DNA of 64,000 bases from a bacterium (GCA_024742285.1 JANSYR010000014.1:1-64000); one strand, 5' to 3'. Shown: positions 51,648 to 61,471, numbered from the stretch's first letter. Numbers and translations: made by a program. Notes: generated by a model not told the origin, from the letters alone.

Positions 51648-52738
51648 CGGTCTCCTCCACCCCCGAGCCGGCTCACGCGGTTCCGGAGCCTTCCCAGCTT
51701 CCGGCGCAGCTTCGTGCGGAGCGGGAGGCCCGGCGTGCGATCGATCGTGAGCGCGGCGAAGGCGCTGCCGACCTCGTCGGCGGTCTCGGGCGGAAGCGAC
51801 ACCTCCCACGCCGCCGCGTGTTCCGCGACCTGGGCCTCGCTCGAGGCGCCGACGATCGGCGCGGTGATGCGCGGTTGCGCGAGGACCCAGGCGAGGGCGA
51901 GGGAGCTCGGCGCGACGCCGAGCGCCCGGGCCGCCGGCGAGAGGTGTCGCTCTACAGCGGCTCGGAGGGGCCGTTCGTTCGGAGGCGCGAAGAGCGGATC
52001 ACGCTCGGCTCTCGTCCGCCGCCACTGTGCGTCTTCCACGAAGCGGGCGGACAGGGCGCCCCCTTCGAGGGGCGTGTAGGCGAGCACGCCGAGGCCGCCG
52101 GCCTCCGCGGCGGGGAGGAGCGCGGTTTCGGCGCCGCGCTCGAGGAGGCTGTAGTGGAGCTGCAGGGAGGCGAGCCTGGAGCGGGGCGCGGCGCTCGCGA
52201 AGTGCGCCAGGCTCTTCGAGAGCTCGTGCGGCTCGAAGTTCGACACGCCGATGTTCCGGATCTTCCCTTCCTCGCGCAGGCGCTCGAGCTCGCCGAGCGC
52301 GTCGCCGAGGGGGACGCGCAGATCCGGCTGATGGATCTGGCAGAGATCGAGGACGTCGGTCCGGAGGCGCGCGAGGCTCTCTTCGACGTCGCGTCGGATC
52401 GAGGCCGGCCGCGAGTCGCGACGGACCGTTCGTCTCCGTCCATCGAGCTCGGCCGAGAAGAGGATCTCGCCGTGCTCGTCGTCCCAGCGGAGGCCGACCT
52501 TCGAGAGGAGCTCGACGCGGTCGCGCCGTCCTGCGAGCGCCCGCCCCAGAAACGATTCGACCTCGCCGAAATCGTAGAGGGGGGCCGTGTCGATCGACGT
52601 CATGCCAGCGTCGATCGCCGCGTCGAGGATCCGGGCACGCGTGGCCTCGTCCTGCCGGCTGCGCCCCATGCTGCCGAAGACGAGGGTCGAGATCTCGAGA
52701 TCCGATCGGCCGAGTCGTCTTCGTCGTGTGCTCGTCAT
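51644..52738 (-). CDS. Aldo/keto reductase
   Basis: A 364-residue TIM-barrel NADPH reductase. The catalytic tetrad is visible: Asp and Tyr in SIDTAPLYDFGEVE, Lys in ELLSKVG and His in CQIHQPD. IRNIGVSNFEPHEL is the family signature. The C-terminus is longer than usual and basic (LRTKLRRKLGRLRNRVSRL). It forms a two-gene operon with the serine hydrolase lipoprotein. Confidence 0.92.
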   Translation of the reverse strand: MTSTRRRRLGRSDLEISTLVFGSMGRSRQDEATRARILDAAIDAGMTSIDTAPLYDFGEVESFLGRALAGRRDRVELLSKVGLRWDDEHGEILFSAELDGRRRTVRRDSRPASIRRDVEESLARLRTDVLDLCQIHQPDLRVPLGDALGELERLREEGKIRNIGVSNFEPHELSKSLAHFASAAPRSRLASLQLHYSLLERGAETALLPAAEAGGLGVLAYTPLEGGALSARFVEDAQWRRTRAERDPLFAPPNERPLRAAVERHLSPAARALGVAPSSLALAWVLAQPRITAPIVGASSEAQVAEHAAAWEVSLPPETADEVGSAFAALTIDRTPGLPLRTKLRRKLGRLRNRVSRLGGGGDR

Positions 52739-52888
52739 CCGCCGTACTTCGTGGGTGTGTCACCGAGTGTATCGCCGATGGGAAACGAAGCCTCGCTCCG
52801 GCCGGCGGCTCGATTCGGGGTCGGCGACCGGAAACTCGTCGTCGCGCGGCGATGTTATGCTTTCGCGGATCCAGCAGGGAGAGTGCGC

Positions 52889-55800
52889 TTGACGACGATC
52901 ATGGTCTCGCTTCGGAGATGGGGCTCTGCCCACTGTATTCCCTCGATCCTCGTCGCCGCGCTGGTGACCGTCGCGCCGCTCGCATCGAACGCGCAGACCG
53001 TCGACCCGCTCCCCGTGGTCGACGCCTCCGGCGCCGAGATCGCCGTCCTCGACCCGTTGGTGGGCCGTGTCGACGAGATCGAGCCGGCCGACGGGGCTGC
53101 GATCGCTCCGGTCGAGGCGGCTCTGAACGGATTCGGCCTGACCGATGGGGTCGAGGTGGTCCTCGAGTCGAGTGTCGACCCCGAGTCCGGTCGAGAGGTG
53201 CTCTCCGATGGAACCGTCCTCGGTGAGGCGCCGGCGACGAGCGAGCCGGAAGCCGAGGCGAGTCGCCGACCGGGGCATCCGACGATCGTCCGGTTCACCA
53301 CGCGCTCCGGTTACACCACGCGCTACCGACGCGGGACGTCGATCTTGCTGATGGGGAGTGCGGCGACGTACACCCTGAGCGACGGGAGCTCCTGGCGATC
53401 CGGCGCAGGGGTCACGACGACCGGCAGCGCCCTCTACGATCGGACCGAGGTCGACGGCGACACGGTTCGACACTACCTGCGCTTCACGGGCGAGCCGCTC
53501 CTCTATCGACAGACGGACTACGACTCCGGTGACCACTCATCGGCCGGGACCCTGCACGCCGCCGGAGAGCTCTATTTCGAAGCGACGATCGGGTCTCCGA
53601 CGGCCCAGCTTCGGGGCGGCGCGTTGATCGTCTCGAACGGCTTCGCGAACTACCAGGACGAGCGATTCAATCATTGGGATGCGATCGAAGGCTCGGTCGT
53701 GCCTTTCTCGCTCCCCTACACCCTGGTCGGCGGGGTCTGGAACGCGACGACCTTCCAGGGGGACTTCGACTACCGGAGAGAGGCGGGCTGGGTCGACTTC
53801 GCCAACCCGATCTCGACGCCGCGACTGGTCTCCCTCGCGGTTCAGGGGCCCGGGCGAATCGCCGGGTCGTCGACGGTCGAGTTCTTCGCCACCGGCACCT
53901 ACGACAACGGGGTGACCGACAACTTCAATGCGGACGCCCTCTGGACGGCGACGTCACCTTCCATCGCTTCGGTCGATGCAGGACGATTGACCGTCGGCGC
54001 CGTGCCCGTCGAGGGGATCGAAGTCACGATCACTGCGATCCTCACGACGCCGAACGGGCCGCTCTTCGGCTCCAACACCGTCGAGGTCCTCCCGCGGAAC
54101 GTGCTCGAAGGCGCCGCCGGGACCTGGCCGACATTCCAGGGCAATCGCAGGCACGACGGCTACGTCCCGATGCAAGTCGATCCCGACGACTTCCGCGTAC
54201 GCTTCGAGCGAGCGTACGCGCTCGAGGGCTCGCTCCATCCCGTCGCGGCGGGTGACGGCATGGTCTTCGCGACGGTCCCGAGCCGGTTCCGGGCGGGGAC
54301 GCATCTCGTGGCGCTCGACGCGCGAGATGGTGAAGTCGTCTGGTCCCGGGATCTCGGGGAAGCCTCGTCGGTCAACCCACCGGCCTATTTCTATGGGACC
54401 GTCTACGTCCAGACTGGAAAGAGCACGTCGAGCGCGGCGCTGCCGCCGCTCGTCCGGGCATTCGACGGCGAGACCGGCGACGAGATCTGGAGAGCGAGCT
54501 TCGGTGCGCAATGGGAGCGCTACAAGGCGCCGACGCCCTTCGACGGTCACGTCTACGTGAACGGTGGCTACTACGGCGGGATGTACAGCTTCGACGCATT
54601 CACCGGCGAGAACGAGTGGTTCGCGCAGCTGCCCCAGTACGACAACTGGACGCCCGCGGTCGAAGACGACTACGCGTACGCGTACGTCGGAGGTGACTTC
54701 TTCGCGATCGACCGTGCCACGGGGGAGCAGTTCCTGCAGATCGACGATCCCGGTTGGACCTGGCGCGGGTACGACATGGATCTCGCACCGGTGCTCGGGG
54801 GCAGGGACGACGTCTTCGTGATCAACGGAGGTCGGCTGATCCGCTTCGATCTCGAGACGGAGCGAATCGGATACGTCCAGAACTACGGTTTCGACGGGCA
54901 GCCTTCGATCCGCGACGGGGTCGTCTACGGCGTGACGTCGCAGGGACTCACTGGATTGGAACAGGAGACCGGCACGCCGATCTGGAGCTGGTCTCCCGGT
55001 CCGGGCCGCACGCTCGTCGGGCAGATGATCGTGACGGACTCGCATATCTTCGTCGGGGACGGGACGCGCACCTACGCCGTGGAGATCGCTTCGCGTCGCA
55101 ACGACTGGACGATCGACCGCGCGGGTCACATGTCGCTCGCCGACGACACGCTCTACATCGCGAACGAGCAGACGATCACGGCGGTTTCGATGCCGGCCTA
55201 CATCCCGGTTGATCCCGTGTCGATGTCGATCACCGGTCCGTCCTCGGTTCCGGAGAACTCGACCGCCCACTACACGGCGTGGGTCACCTACGAAGACGGG
55301 CGCGTGCGGGAGCGGACGGCGCTCGCGGACTGGCGGATCGACCCCGCGACGATGGCGGCGATCGACGAGGGGATCCTCACGGTTCCCGAGCTCTTCGTGC
55401 CCGAGCAGGACATCGAGATCCTCGCGACGTATACCGAGGACGACGTCGTCGTGATGGCCTCTACCGACGCCCGGGTCGTGATCGACGGATCGATCGACGA
55501 CTTCATCCGTCGGAATCTGGAGGCAGCTCGGCTCCTTCGTTCGAGCCTCGACGGGATCCTGTCGGAGGCTCGACAGCGGGAGGAAGCCGCGCTCGCCGTC
55601 CTCGACGAAGTGGCGAAGAAGCAGCGCGAAGGACCGCCGACGCCGGACGCGGCGGCCGCTGCCAGGGGTCATACCGCCATGGTCCTCAAGAAGGCGACCT
55701 TGACCGAAGACCTGGTGGCGGGCTCGATCGACGAGCTCGATCGGGCGGTCGCGGCGCTCGACGACGCGCCCAAGCCGGACCCGGGAGACGACGGGAAGGA

Positions 55801-55918
55801 CGACGAGTCCGGCGCTGCGGCGGTCGGTGCCGTGGATCCCGCGACGCCTGCGTCGTCCATGCCGGAGAAATGGTACTCGCAAGGGGTGGACTTCCTGATG
55901 GGGCTGATCGGGTTCTAG
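52889..55918 (+). CDS. Large secreted protein: Ig-like domains and PQQ-type beta-propeller
   Basis: About 1009 residues from a TTG with AGGGAG seven bases upstream, or 1005 from the ATG at 52901. A signal peptide ends near ASNAQT. A unique region with beta-rich sequence follows (about 140-310), then an Ig-like (Big_2-type) domain (SLAVQGPGRIAGSSTVEFF). A propeller of PQQ/quinoprotein-like blades begins at WPTFQGNRRHDG and runs to about 770 (VALDARDGEVVWSRDLG, AFDGETGDEIWRASFG). A second Ig-like domain and a C-terminal helical segment with an acidic linker end the protein. No cofactor or enzyme site is evident; a surface or scaffold role is likely. Confidence 0.85.
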   Translation: MTTIMVSLRRWGSAHCIPSILVAALVTVAPLASNAQTVDPLPVVDASGAEIAVLDPLVGRVDEIEPADGAAIAPVEAALNGFGLTDGVEVVLESSVDPESGREVLSDGTVLGEAPATSEPEAEASRRPGHPTIVRFTTRSGYTTRYRRGTSILLMGSAATYTLSDGSSWRSGAGVTTTGSALYDRTEVDGDTVRHYLRFTGEPLLYRQTDYDSGDHSSAGTLHAAGELYFEATIGSPTAQLRGGALIVSNGFANYQDERFNHWDAIEGSVVPFSLPYTLVGGVWNATTFQGDFDYRREAGWVDFANPISTPRLVSLAVQGPGRIAGSSTVEFFATGTYDNGVTDNFNADALWTATSPSIASVDAGRLTVGAVPVEGIEVTITAILTTPNGPLFGSNTVEVLPRNVLEGAAGTWPTFQGNRRHDGYVPMQVDPDDFRVRFERAYALEGSLHPVAAGDGMVFATVPSRFRAGTHLVALDARDGEVVWSRDLGEASSVNPPAYFYGTVYVQTGKSTSSAALPPLVRAFDGETGDEIWRASFGAQWERYKAPTPFDGHVYVNGGYYGGMYSFDAFTGENEWFAQLPQYDNWTPAVEDDYAYAYVGGDFFAIDRATGEQFLQIDDPGWTWRGYDMDLAPVLGGRDDVFVINGGRLIRFDLETERIGYVQNYGFDGQPSIRDGVVYGVTSQGLTGLEQETGTPIWSWSPGPGRTLVGQMIVTDSHIFVGDGTRTYAVEIASRRNDWTIDRAGHMSLADDTLYIANEQTITAVSMPAYIPVDPVSMSITGPSSVPENSTAHYTAWVTYEDGRVRERTALADWRIDPATMAAIDEGILTVPELFVPEQDIEILATYTEDDVVVMASTDARVVIDGSIDDFIRRNLEAARLLRSSLDGILSEARQREEAALAVLDEVAKKQREGPPTPDAAAAARGHTAMVLKKATLTEDLVAGSIDELDRAVAALDDAPKPDPGDDGKDDESGAAAVGAVDPATPASSMPEKWYSQGVDFLMGLIGF

Positions 55919-55923
55919 GGCGT

Positions 55924-55940
55924 CCGCCTCGCGAGGGCGG
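55924..55940 (+). terminator. Hairpin after the secreted propeller gene
   Basis: CCGCC-TCGCGAG-GGCGG is a perfect 5-bp GC stem starting six bases after the stop codon and followed by TTCGTCT. It is a plausible terminator without a long T-tract. Confidence 0.35.
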
Positions 55941-56048
55941 TTCGTCTCCGACGGCGACCTGGATTCGCGGCGCCCCCGATCGGAGCGGGGCGTGATTGCG
56001 ATACGCTTCCGCCGCCGCACGTCGCGGCGATTCTCGGGAGAGCCCCCC

Positions 56049-57230
56049 ATGAAGACCGACTTCGCGAGCCGACGTCTTCGCGAGCGACGCGAAGAGCTCG
56101 CCGCGCTGCGGGTCGCGACGATCGGGGGCGCGAACGTCGAACACGGGTACTCGCTCCCGGGCGAATTCGAGGCGGACGCGAAGTACTCGGTCCCGCCCCA
56201 GCCGCGTCAGGCCGGGGGCAGTTCGGTGAATCACGCCTGTCGGCTGCTCGCCCTGGGCGTCGAGGTGCATCCGGTGCTGCCCCTCGCCAAGGCCGACCCG
56301 CAGAGCAGCGTGATCGTCGACGCGCTCGACGCCGCGGCGCGCACGGGCGGCGCCGCGTTCCACACCCGGGATCTCTTCGTGCCGGGCGGCGAGCTCGTCA
56401 CGCCGTACACGACGATCATCCGACAGGGCGCCTCCCGCGCCGTTCTCAACGAGTTCTCTCCGGACCTGATGGCGGCCTTCCCGGAGCACGTCGAGCGGCA
56501 CCTGAAGCGACTCGGATCGCCGCGCGGTCGACCGGACGTGGTCGTCGTCGGTCACGTCCACGCGGACCGCAAGCGCAAGTCGCGGGGCGAGGTCGGTTTC
56601 GCCGGCGAGATCACCGAACGGGTCCTGGCCGCACCCGAGCTGCAGGGCATTCCCAAGGTCGTGAATTTCGGCAGCGCCCAATTCAAGCTCGGTACGAAGC
56701 GATGGGAGAAGACGCTGCGCGACCACGTGGACGTGTTCCAGCTCGACATCGGCGAGGTGCGCCGCTTCTGCCGCGACGCCGACCTCCCGGACGGCTCCCT
56801 CGCCTCGATCCTCGGCTGGTTCCGGGATCGCTGTACGGTGGTCGTTTCCCTGGAGCGTTTCGGCGCGATCGGCCAGCTCGCAGGCAGCGACCGACCGGTG
56901 GCGGCCTGGCCCTACCTGATCGAGGAGGTGGTCGACTCGACCGGGGCCGGGGATGCGATGGGCGCCGGGATCGTCGCGAGCCTCGCCCTCGACCGCTTCG
57001 TACTGGAGTCCGACGACGGACCGGAATCGCCGCTCGCGATGGCCCTCGCGGCGGGACGGGCCTGCGCGGCCCACGCCTGCACGACGATCGGTGGCGCCGC
57101 GGACTGCCCCGACCTCGATCGTCTGGTGGCCTTCGAGAAGAAGGGGCGGCTCCCCGGCCGAAAGCGCGGCGTCCAGACCGACCTGTCCGAGCACGAGCTC
57201 TTCCTGATCGATCGTGCCTTCGACGCCTAG
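56049..57230 (+). CDS. PfkB-family carbohydrate kinase
   Basis: A 393-residue ribokinase-like enzyme. The N-terminal substrate region has VATIGGANVEHGYS and QAGGSSVNHACRLLALG. The C-terminal PfkB signature DSTGAGDAMGAGIVASLAL holds the catalytic Asp and anion hole. A long insertion between the halves is unusual. GGGAGAG precedes the ATG at 56049. It phosphorylates a sugar, nucleoside or sugar acid. Its 3' end overlaps the convergent MFS gene by 4 bases; the neighbouring sugar-acid-type genes make a related substrate possible. Confidence 0.9.
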   Translation: MKTDFASRRLRERREELAALRVATIGGANVEHGYSLPGEFEADAKYSVPPQPRQAGGSSVNHACRLLALGVEVHPVLPLAKADPQSSVIVDALDAAARTGGAAFHTRDLFVPGGELVTPYTTIIRQGASRAVLNEFSPDLMAAFPEHVERHLKRLGSPRGRPDVVVVGHVHADRKRKSRGEVGFAGEITERVLAAPELQGIPKVVNFGSAQFKLGTKRWEKTLRDHVDVFQLDIGEVRRFCRDADLPDGSLASILGWFRDRCTVVVSLERFGAIGQLAGSDRPVAAWPYLIEEVVDSTGAGDAMGAGIVASLALDRFVLESDDGPESPLAMALAAGRACAAHACTTIGGAADCPDLDRLVAFEKKGRLPGRKRGVQTDLSEHELFLIDRAFDA

Positions 57231-58507
57231 CGCTCCGCCGAATCGCTGCGCGCCCGCTCGGAGATCGCGATCGCCCCGAACACGACGATCAGGAGCGCCA
57301 CGAAGCCGGCGAGGGTGTGGAAGGCGCGTTCGTTCGCGGCCTGGAGCAGCGGGGCCTGCTCCGCCGCCGAGAGCGTCGCGAAGGCGTCGGCGCTCCCCGC
57401 CAGCTCGTTCTTGACCGAGTCGGTGATCGAGCCCAGGGCTGGGAGCACGTACTGGATCGAGAGCGCCCCCGCGACGCCCATCAGTCCGATGAAGAGCTCG
57501 CCGCCCTTCGGATAGCGCTCGGAGACGTTCGCGAGCATGGTGGGCCACAGGAAGCAGACGCCGAGCCCCCAGACCGTCGCGGCGAGGAAGCCGCTGATCG
57601 GCGAGTCCGCGAGGGGAAGGATCCAGAGCCCGATCACCGCGAGCACCGCGGAGCCCCACAGCATCGTGAGGTTGGAGAGGCGATGGGCGATCGGGCCGGC
57701 GAAGTGCCGGAACACGAACATCATCGCGGACACGTAGATCACGATCCACGCGCCGCGGATCCCGATCGACTTCGTGAGCGCGAAGTCGAACCACTGATTC
57801 GGGGCGAGCTCGGCGGCGGCGGTGAGCAGCATGCACGCCCACCACACGAGGAACATCGGGTGCCTCGGGATCTCCGAGAACATTCCGCGCATCGAGACGC
57901 CGAGTGTCGCCCGTTCCGTGCGTGGGAAGGGCGTCCCGACGAAGAGAGCGATACAGCCCGCGGCGGGCAACAGGACGACGGCGAGCTGCGCGCGCCAGCC
58001 GAAGCCCTGGGACGCACCGAAGAGCGCGACGAGGGTCCCGAGGAGGATCCCCGCCGGCCACCAGGCGTGGACGATGTTCAGACGATTCGTCTTGTCCTCG
58101 GGATGGAGTGCGGCGGTGAGCGGATTGACCGCCGCCTCCATGAAGCCCCACCCGAGGCCCGACAGGAGGAAGCCCGCGCGGATGAGGCCGGTCGCGCCTT
58201 CTCCCGAGCCGCTGATCGCCAGCCCGGTTCCCGCGGCGAAGCAGAGCGCGCAGGCGAAGAGGGCCCGCCCCATGCCGATCGTGTCGAGGAAGACGCTCGC
58301 GAGGAGCAGGGTCGTTCCGAATCCGAGGAAGGCGGTTCCGAGCAGGCTGCCGGCCAGGGTCGCGGAGCCCGGGGAGAGCTCGGCGACGACGTCCGCGATG
58401 ATGGCGCCCCGGAGCGCGAAGCTCGTTCCGGCGGTGAAGAGCGCGAGGGACGAGAGGACGAAGATCTTGCGGCGGGGATAGGACGCGGGCGCGGGCGTGT
58501 CGGGCAT
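57227..58507 (-). CDS. Major facilitator superfamily transporter
   Basis: A 426-residue permease with 12 hydrophobic segments. GLGWGFMEAAVNPLTAALHPEDKTNRLNIVHAWWPAG (in parts) resembles the fucose/sugar permease (FHS) group, in which the N-P and H-W-W elements are conserved. The second half begins after residue 210. It lies 30 bp after the Nramp-like gene in the leftward operon led by the enolase-superfamily gene, so uptake of that pathway's substrate is likely. The ATG lacks a strong ribosome site. Confidence 0.9.
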   Translation of the reverse strand: MPDTPAPASYPRRKIFVLSSLALFTAGTSFALRGAIIADVVAELSPGSATLAGSLLGTAFLGFGTTLLLASVFLDTIGMGRALFACALCFAAGTGLAISGSGEGATGLIRAGFLLSGLGWGFMEAAVNPLTAALHPEDKTNRLNIVHAWWPAGILLGTLVALFGASQGFGWRAQLAVVLLPAAGCIALFVGTPFPRTERATLGVSMRGMFSEIPRHPMFLVWWACMLLTAAAELAPNQWFDFALTKSIGIRGAWIVIYVSAMMFVFRHFAGPIAHRLSNLTMLWGSAVLAVIGLWILPLADSPISGFLAATVWGLGVCFLWPTMLANVSERYPKGGELFIGLMGVAGALSIQYVLPALGSITDSVKNELAGSADAFATLSAAEQAPLLQAANERAFHTLAGFVALLIVVFGAIAISERARSDSAER

Positions 58508-58536
58508 TCGTCGCAGGATAGCCGGAGGCGAGGATG

Positions 58537-59943
58537 CTATGCGAGCGCGTCGCGGACGTAGGAGACGAGGAAGACCGCGAGGAAGCCGGTCACGCCGAAC
58601 ATGGCCGCCAGCCAGAGCCGGCCGAGCGGACCGCTGGGCCGGTCGTCGCCGAGATAGGCGCGACTGCGCTGGAGCAGGCAGAAGCCGAGATACGCCGCGG
58701 GCAGGAAGAGACCGCAGACGATGTTGGTCGGGATGGCGACCCAGACGGCGATGTCGCTCCAGTAGACGCAGCCGAGGACGCCGGGGACCGGGAGCCAGGT
58801 CGCGAAGCGGTGGGCGCGGCTGCCGACCGTCACGTCGAAGAGCTCCACGGCGACGAACCCGCAGGTCAGCATCTGGAGCGTGATCGAGGACATCGCCATC
58901 CCGAGCACGCCGAGCCCGAAGACGAGCCGCCCGGCCACCGGTCCGACCGCCTGGGCGAGGACCTGCGCGGCTTCGACCGGCGAGAGACGCATGCCCTCGT
59001 AGCTCGGGTCGAGATGGAGCGTGTTGGCCGTCGCGATCACGACGAGGCTGACCGCGATCGCGTAGGGCACGAACATGCCCATCAAGAGGTCGACGATCGC
59101 GAGCTCCCGGTGCTCCCGACCCCAGCCCTTCGCGAGCAGCGTGTACGGATAGAGGAAGACCATGTTCACCCCGACCGCCGCGGAGAGGCCGGACAGGACG
59201 AGGGTCGCCGCGGCGACGCCGTTCCGGGTCTCCGGGAGCGAGGTGGGGAAGAGTCCCCGGAAGAGCGCGGCCGGCTCGGGGAGCCCCGTCCGGATCACGA
59301 CCCAGGCGAAGCAGAGGACGATCCCCCAGACCATCAGCCGCAGCACGCGCTCGTAGGTCCGCACCGCCGCGGGCGATCGCCCGTAGAGACCGCTCACGAA
59401 GATCGCCCAGACGAGCACGAAGAGACCCGCCGCGAAGGGCGGAACGCCTTCGAAGCCGACGACCTCGGCCATGTCGACCAGCACCGCCGAGGCGAGGGCG
59501 TACTGGGCGAACTGCCAGATGATCGAAGCGAGCAGCGCCCCGATCGCCCACGCCCAGGCGAAGAAGGGGCCCGCGTGCGCCCGCATCGCCGGCCAGGGGC
59601 GGACGCCGGTCGAGAGGGTCTGCCACGCGATCGCAGTCAGCATCACCAGGCCGAGGGCCATACCGACCGGAGCGACCCAGAGGAGATCCACGCCGAAGAT
59701 CGCACCGGCGAAGAGGGCGGACGAAACCGTCCCGCCCCCGAGCGTCATCGCGCTCTGGAGATAGCCCGGTCCGAGCATGCGCAGGTAGCCCCGCATGCGC
59801 GCGCCGAAGGGCCGCGCGGCGAGGCTTCGTAACGCGGCGCGTTCCCACTGCAGCGCGCCGGGGTCCGGCGCGCTCGCGAGTCGAAGCCCCTGCCAGTCGT
59901 CCGGACCCCCGCCGTCGTCCGTTCCGTCGTCCGCTTCGCTCAA
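58537..59943 (-). CDS. Nramp-like membrane transporter lacking the canonical metal-binding motifs
   Basis: A 468-residue protein with about 11 membrane segments in Nramp order. TM1 reads GPGYLQSAMTLGGGTVSSAL where Nramp transporters have DPGN, and the TM6 MPH motif is replaced by VNM in AAVGVNMVFLYPY. The metal site is therefore absent. A 50-residue acidic N-terminus precedes TM1. It starts at TTG, overlapping the enolase stop as TTGA, with GAGGAG eight bases upstream. Transport of something other than manganese or iron, perhaps the enolase substrate, is inferred. Confidence 0.85.
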   Translation of the reverse strand: MSEADDGTDDGGGPDDWQGLRLASAPDPGALQWERAALRSLAARPFGARMRGYLRMLGPGYLQSAMTLGGGTVSSALFAGAIFGVDLLWVAPVGMALGLVMLTAIAWQTLSTGVRPWPAMRAHAGPFFAWAWAIGALLASIIWQFAQYALASAVLVDMAEVVGFEGVPPFAAGLFVLVWAIFVSGLYGRSPAAVRTYERVLRLMVWGIVLCFAWVVIRTGLPEPAALFRGLFPTSLPETRNGVAAATLVLSGLSAAVGVNMVFLYPYTLLAKGWGREHRELAIVDLLMGMFVPYAIAVSLVVIATANTLHLDPSYEGMRLSPVEAAQVLAQAVGPVAGRLVFGLGVLGMAMSSITLQMLTCGFVAVELFDVTVGSRAHRFATWLPVPGVLGCVYWSDIAVWVAIPTNIVCGLFLPAAYLGFCLLQRSRAYLGDDRPSGPLGRLWLAAMFGVTGFLAVFLVSYVRDALA

Positions 59944-61382
59944 GCGAGTGGCTCCTCGAGCACGTCATCGGTCAGGCGCCGTGCATCCCAGTCGACAGGC
60001 GCGGAATAGCCGTAGCCGGTCGAGTCGGCGCATGCCAGCGACAGCGCGCCGTCTTCGATCCGCAGCACGATCCGATTCCCGCGTCGTTCGTAGAGATCCG
60101 GGTGGGCCTCGAGCGCGGCTTCGGCCTCGCGTTCCGGGAGGACGTCGAGGCCGGGAAAGAAGTGGTGACCATTGCGTTCGCTGTGCGCGAGGCCGAGGGC
60201 GGCCACCGTCGCGAGGTCCTGCTGGAGCGGGAGCATCGGCAGGTTCGTCAGGTCCTCGCTGGTCTGGAACGATCCGTCGTCGCGCGCCAGGATCAGGGCC
60301 CGGTTCGCGAGTGCGCGGAACACGCCCTTGCAGTTCTTGACCGAGACGCCGCGGTAGCCGAAGCCGGTCGCCCGCGCGAATGCGTCGTCGGTGTCGTCGG
60401 CCTCGTCGATCAGGAGCGGTACCCGTTCGGCGAGGGCGCGCACGTCCGCGGCCGTGTCGGGATCGAGCGTCCGCGCGCGGGGCAGGGGCTGTTCGAGATA
60501 GACGAGGGACTCGACCAGGCGACGCCCGTCGGGATCCGCTTCGAGCCGGTCGAGGAGGGCGCCGACACTCGCGACGTCGTCGTAGCTCTCGTTCGCATCG
60601 AGGCTGTAGATGGGCCCCGAGACCCCGGCCTCCTCGACGACGCGGACGATCTCGCAGAGTCGTTCGGCGTCGTTCTCCGGCTCGCCCCCGGCTTTCAGCT
60701 TGAAGGCACGGAGTCCGAAGCGAGCGATGTCTTCCTCGAGGGCGACCGGGTGGCCGTCGTCGCCGCGCATCGCCGGCGACACGTCCGCGGTCCGAAGCGG
60801 GTCGAGCCCGCCGACCGTGTGGCGGACGAGGACGGAGGATCGCCGCGGTGCCGTGACGAGGGACTCGCTCCTCGCCCGGGCCTCGCCGGCGAGCTCCGGC
60901 AGGAGCGCCGCCGCGTCGAATCCGAATCGATCCTGCTCGATCGCTTCGGCGAACGAGACCCCACCCGCACGGCAGGTGGCGTCGATCATCGCCCGCTCGA
61001 CCAGGGCCACGCCGAACCCGTCGACCAGGCGGACGCCGCTCGCGAGATCGCCGTCGAGGCAGCGGCGATGGGCGCCGTGCCAGACGGAGAAGGGCGTGCC
61101 CGCGCCGCCGACCCACGCCCGGGCCGCGCGGTCCGCGCTCCGGAAGAGCGTCGCCACGTCGTCCCGGACCGACTTGTGGGGATCCTTCTCGAACCACTTC
61201 GGCACGCAGAGGTCGGCGGAGAAGCCTTCGCTCGCGGCGCCGTCGACCCGGGCGCACACCCTGGCGACCAGGACCGGCGCTTCGGTCAGCGTGACGATCC
61301 CGAAACGGAAGGGGAGGCGGGTGCGACATCGCGTCGCCCGGAACTCGACCTCTTCGATCTCGATCTCGATCTCGGCGGGCAC
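59940..61382 (-). CDS. Enolase-superfamily (mandelate racemase/muconate lactonizing-like) enzyme
   Basis: A 480-residue sugar-acid dehydratase or racemase candidate. The catalytic KxK is FKLKAGG (near residues 228-230). Metal ligands are in SLDANESYD, YLEQPLPR and LLIDEADDTDD, and a second Lys is in GVSVKNCKG. The GTG at 61382 has GGAGGAG upstream. An in-frame ATG at 61442 lies inside the operator and near the predicted transcription start, so it is unlikely. It leads the leftward operon with the Nramp-like and MFS transporter genes. Confidence 0.9.
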   Translation of the reverse strand: MPAEIEIEIEEVEFRATRCRTRLPFRFGIVTLTEAPVLVARVCARVDGAASEGFSADLCVPKWFEKDPHKSVRDDVATLFRSADRAARAWVGGAGTPFSVWHGAHRRCLDGDLASGVRLVDGFGVALVERAMIDATCRAGGVSFAEAIEQDRFGFDAAALLPELAGEARARSESLVTAPRRSSVLVRHTVGGLDPLRTADVSPAMRGDDGHPVALEEDIARFGLRAFKLKAGGEPENDAERLCEIVRVVEEAGVSGPIYSLDANESYDDVASVGALLDRLEADPDGRRLVESLVYLEQPLPRARTLDPDTAADVRALAERVPLLIDEADDTDDAFARATGFGYRGVSVKNCKGVFRALANRALILARDDGSFQTSEDLTNLPMLPLQQDLATVAALGLAHSERNGHHFFPGLDVLPEREAEAALEAHPDLYERRGNRIVLRIEDGALSLACADSTGYGYSAPVDWDARRLTDDVLEEPLA

Positions 61383-61434
61383 GATCGGGAGGCTCCTCCG
61401 ACAAGGGGCCCGGGCGAAGCATGGTTCCGCCCGG

Positions 61435-61471
61435 TTGACCATTAACTAACCTTTTAGTTAAATATCCGCAA
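61435..61471. promoter_or_regulatory. Divergent promoter with palindromic TetR-type operator
   Basis: A perfect inverted repeat TTAACTAA-CCTT-TTAGTTAA lies at 61442-61461, strikingly AT-rich in this genome. On the + strand it sits between TTGACC (61435-61440) and TTAAAT (61458-61463) with 17-base spacing, a good sigma-70-type promoter for the TetR gene. On the - strand TTGCGG (61471-61466) and TAGTTA (61448-61443), also 17 apart, could serve the enolase gene. Binding of the adjacent TetR would block both. Confidence 0.75.

Noticed and set aside
61383-61442. Upstream ATG start for the enolase-superfamily gene at 61442
   Set aside because: It falls within the operator and next to the predicted transcription start, while a GTG at 61382 has a strong ribosome site.
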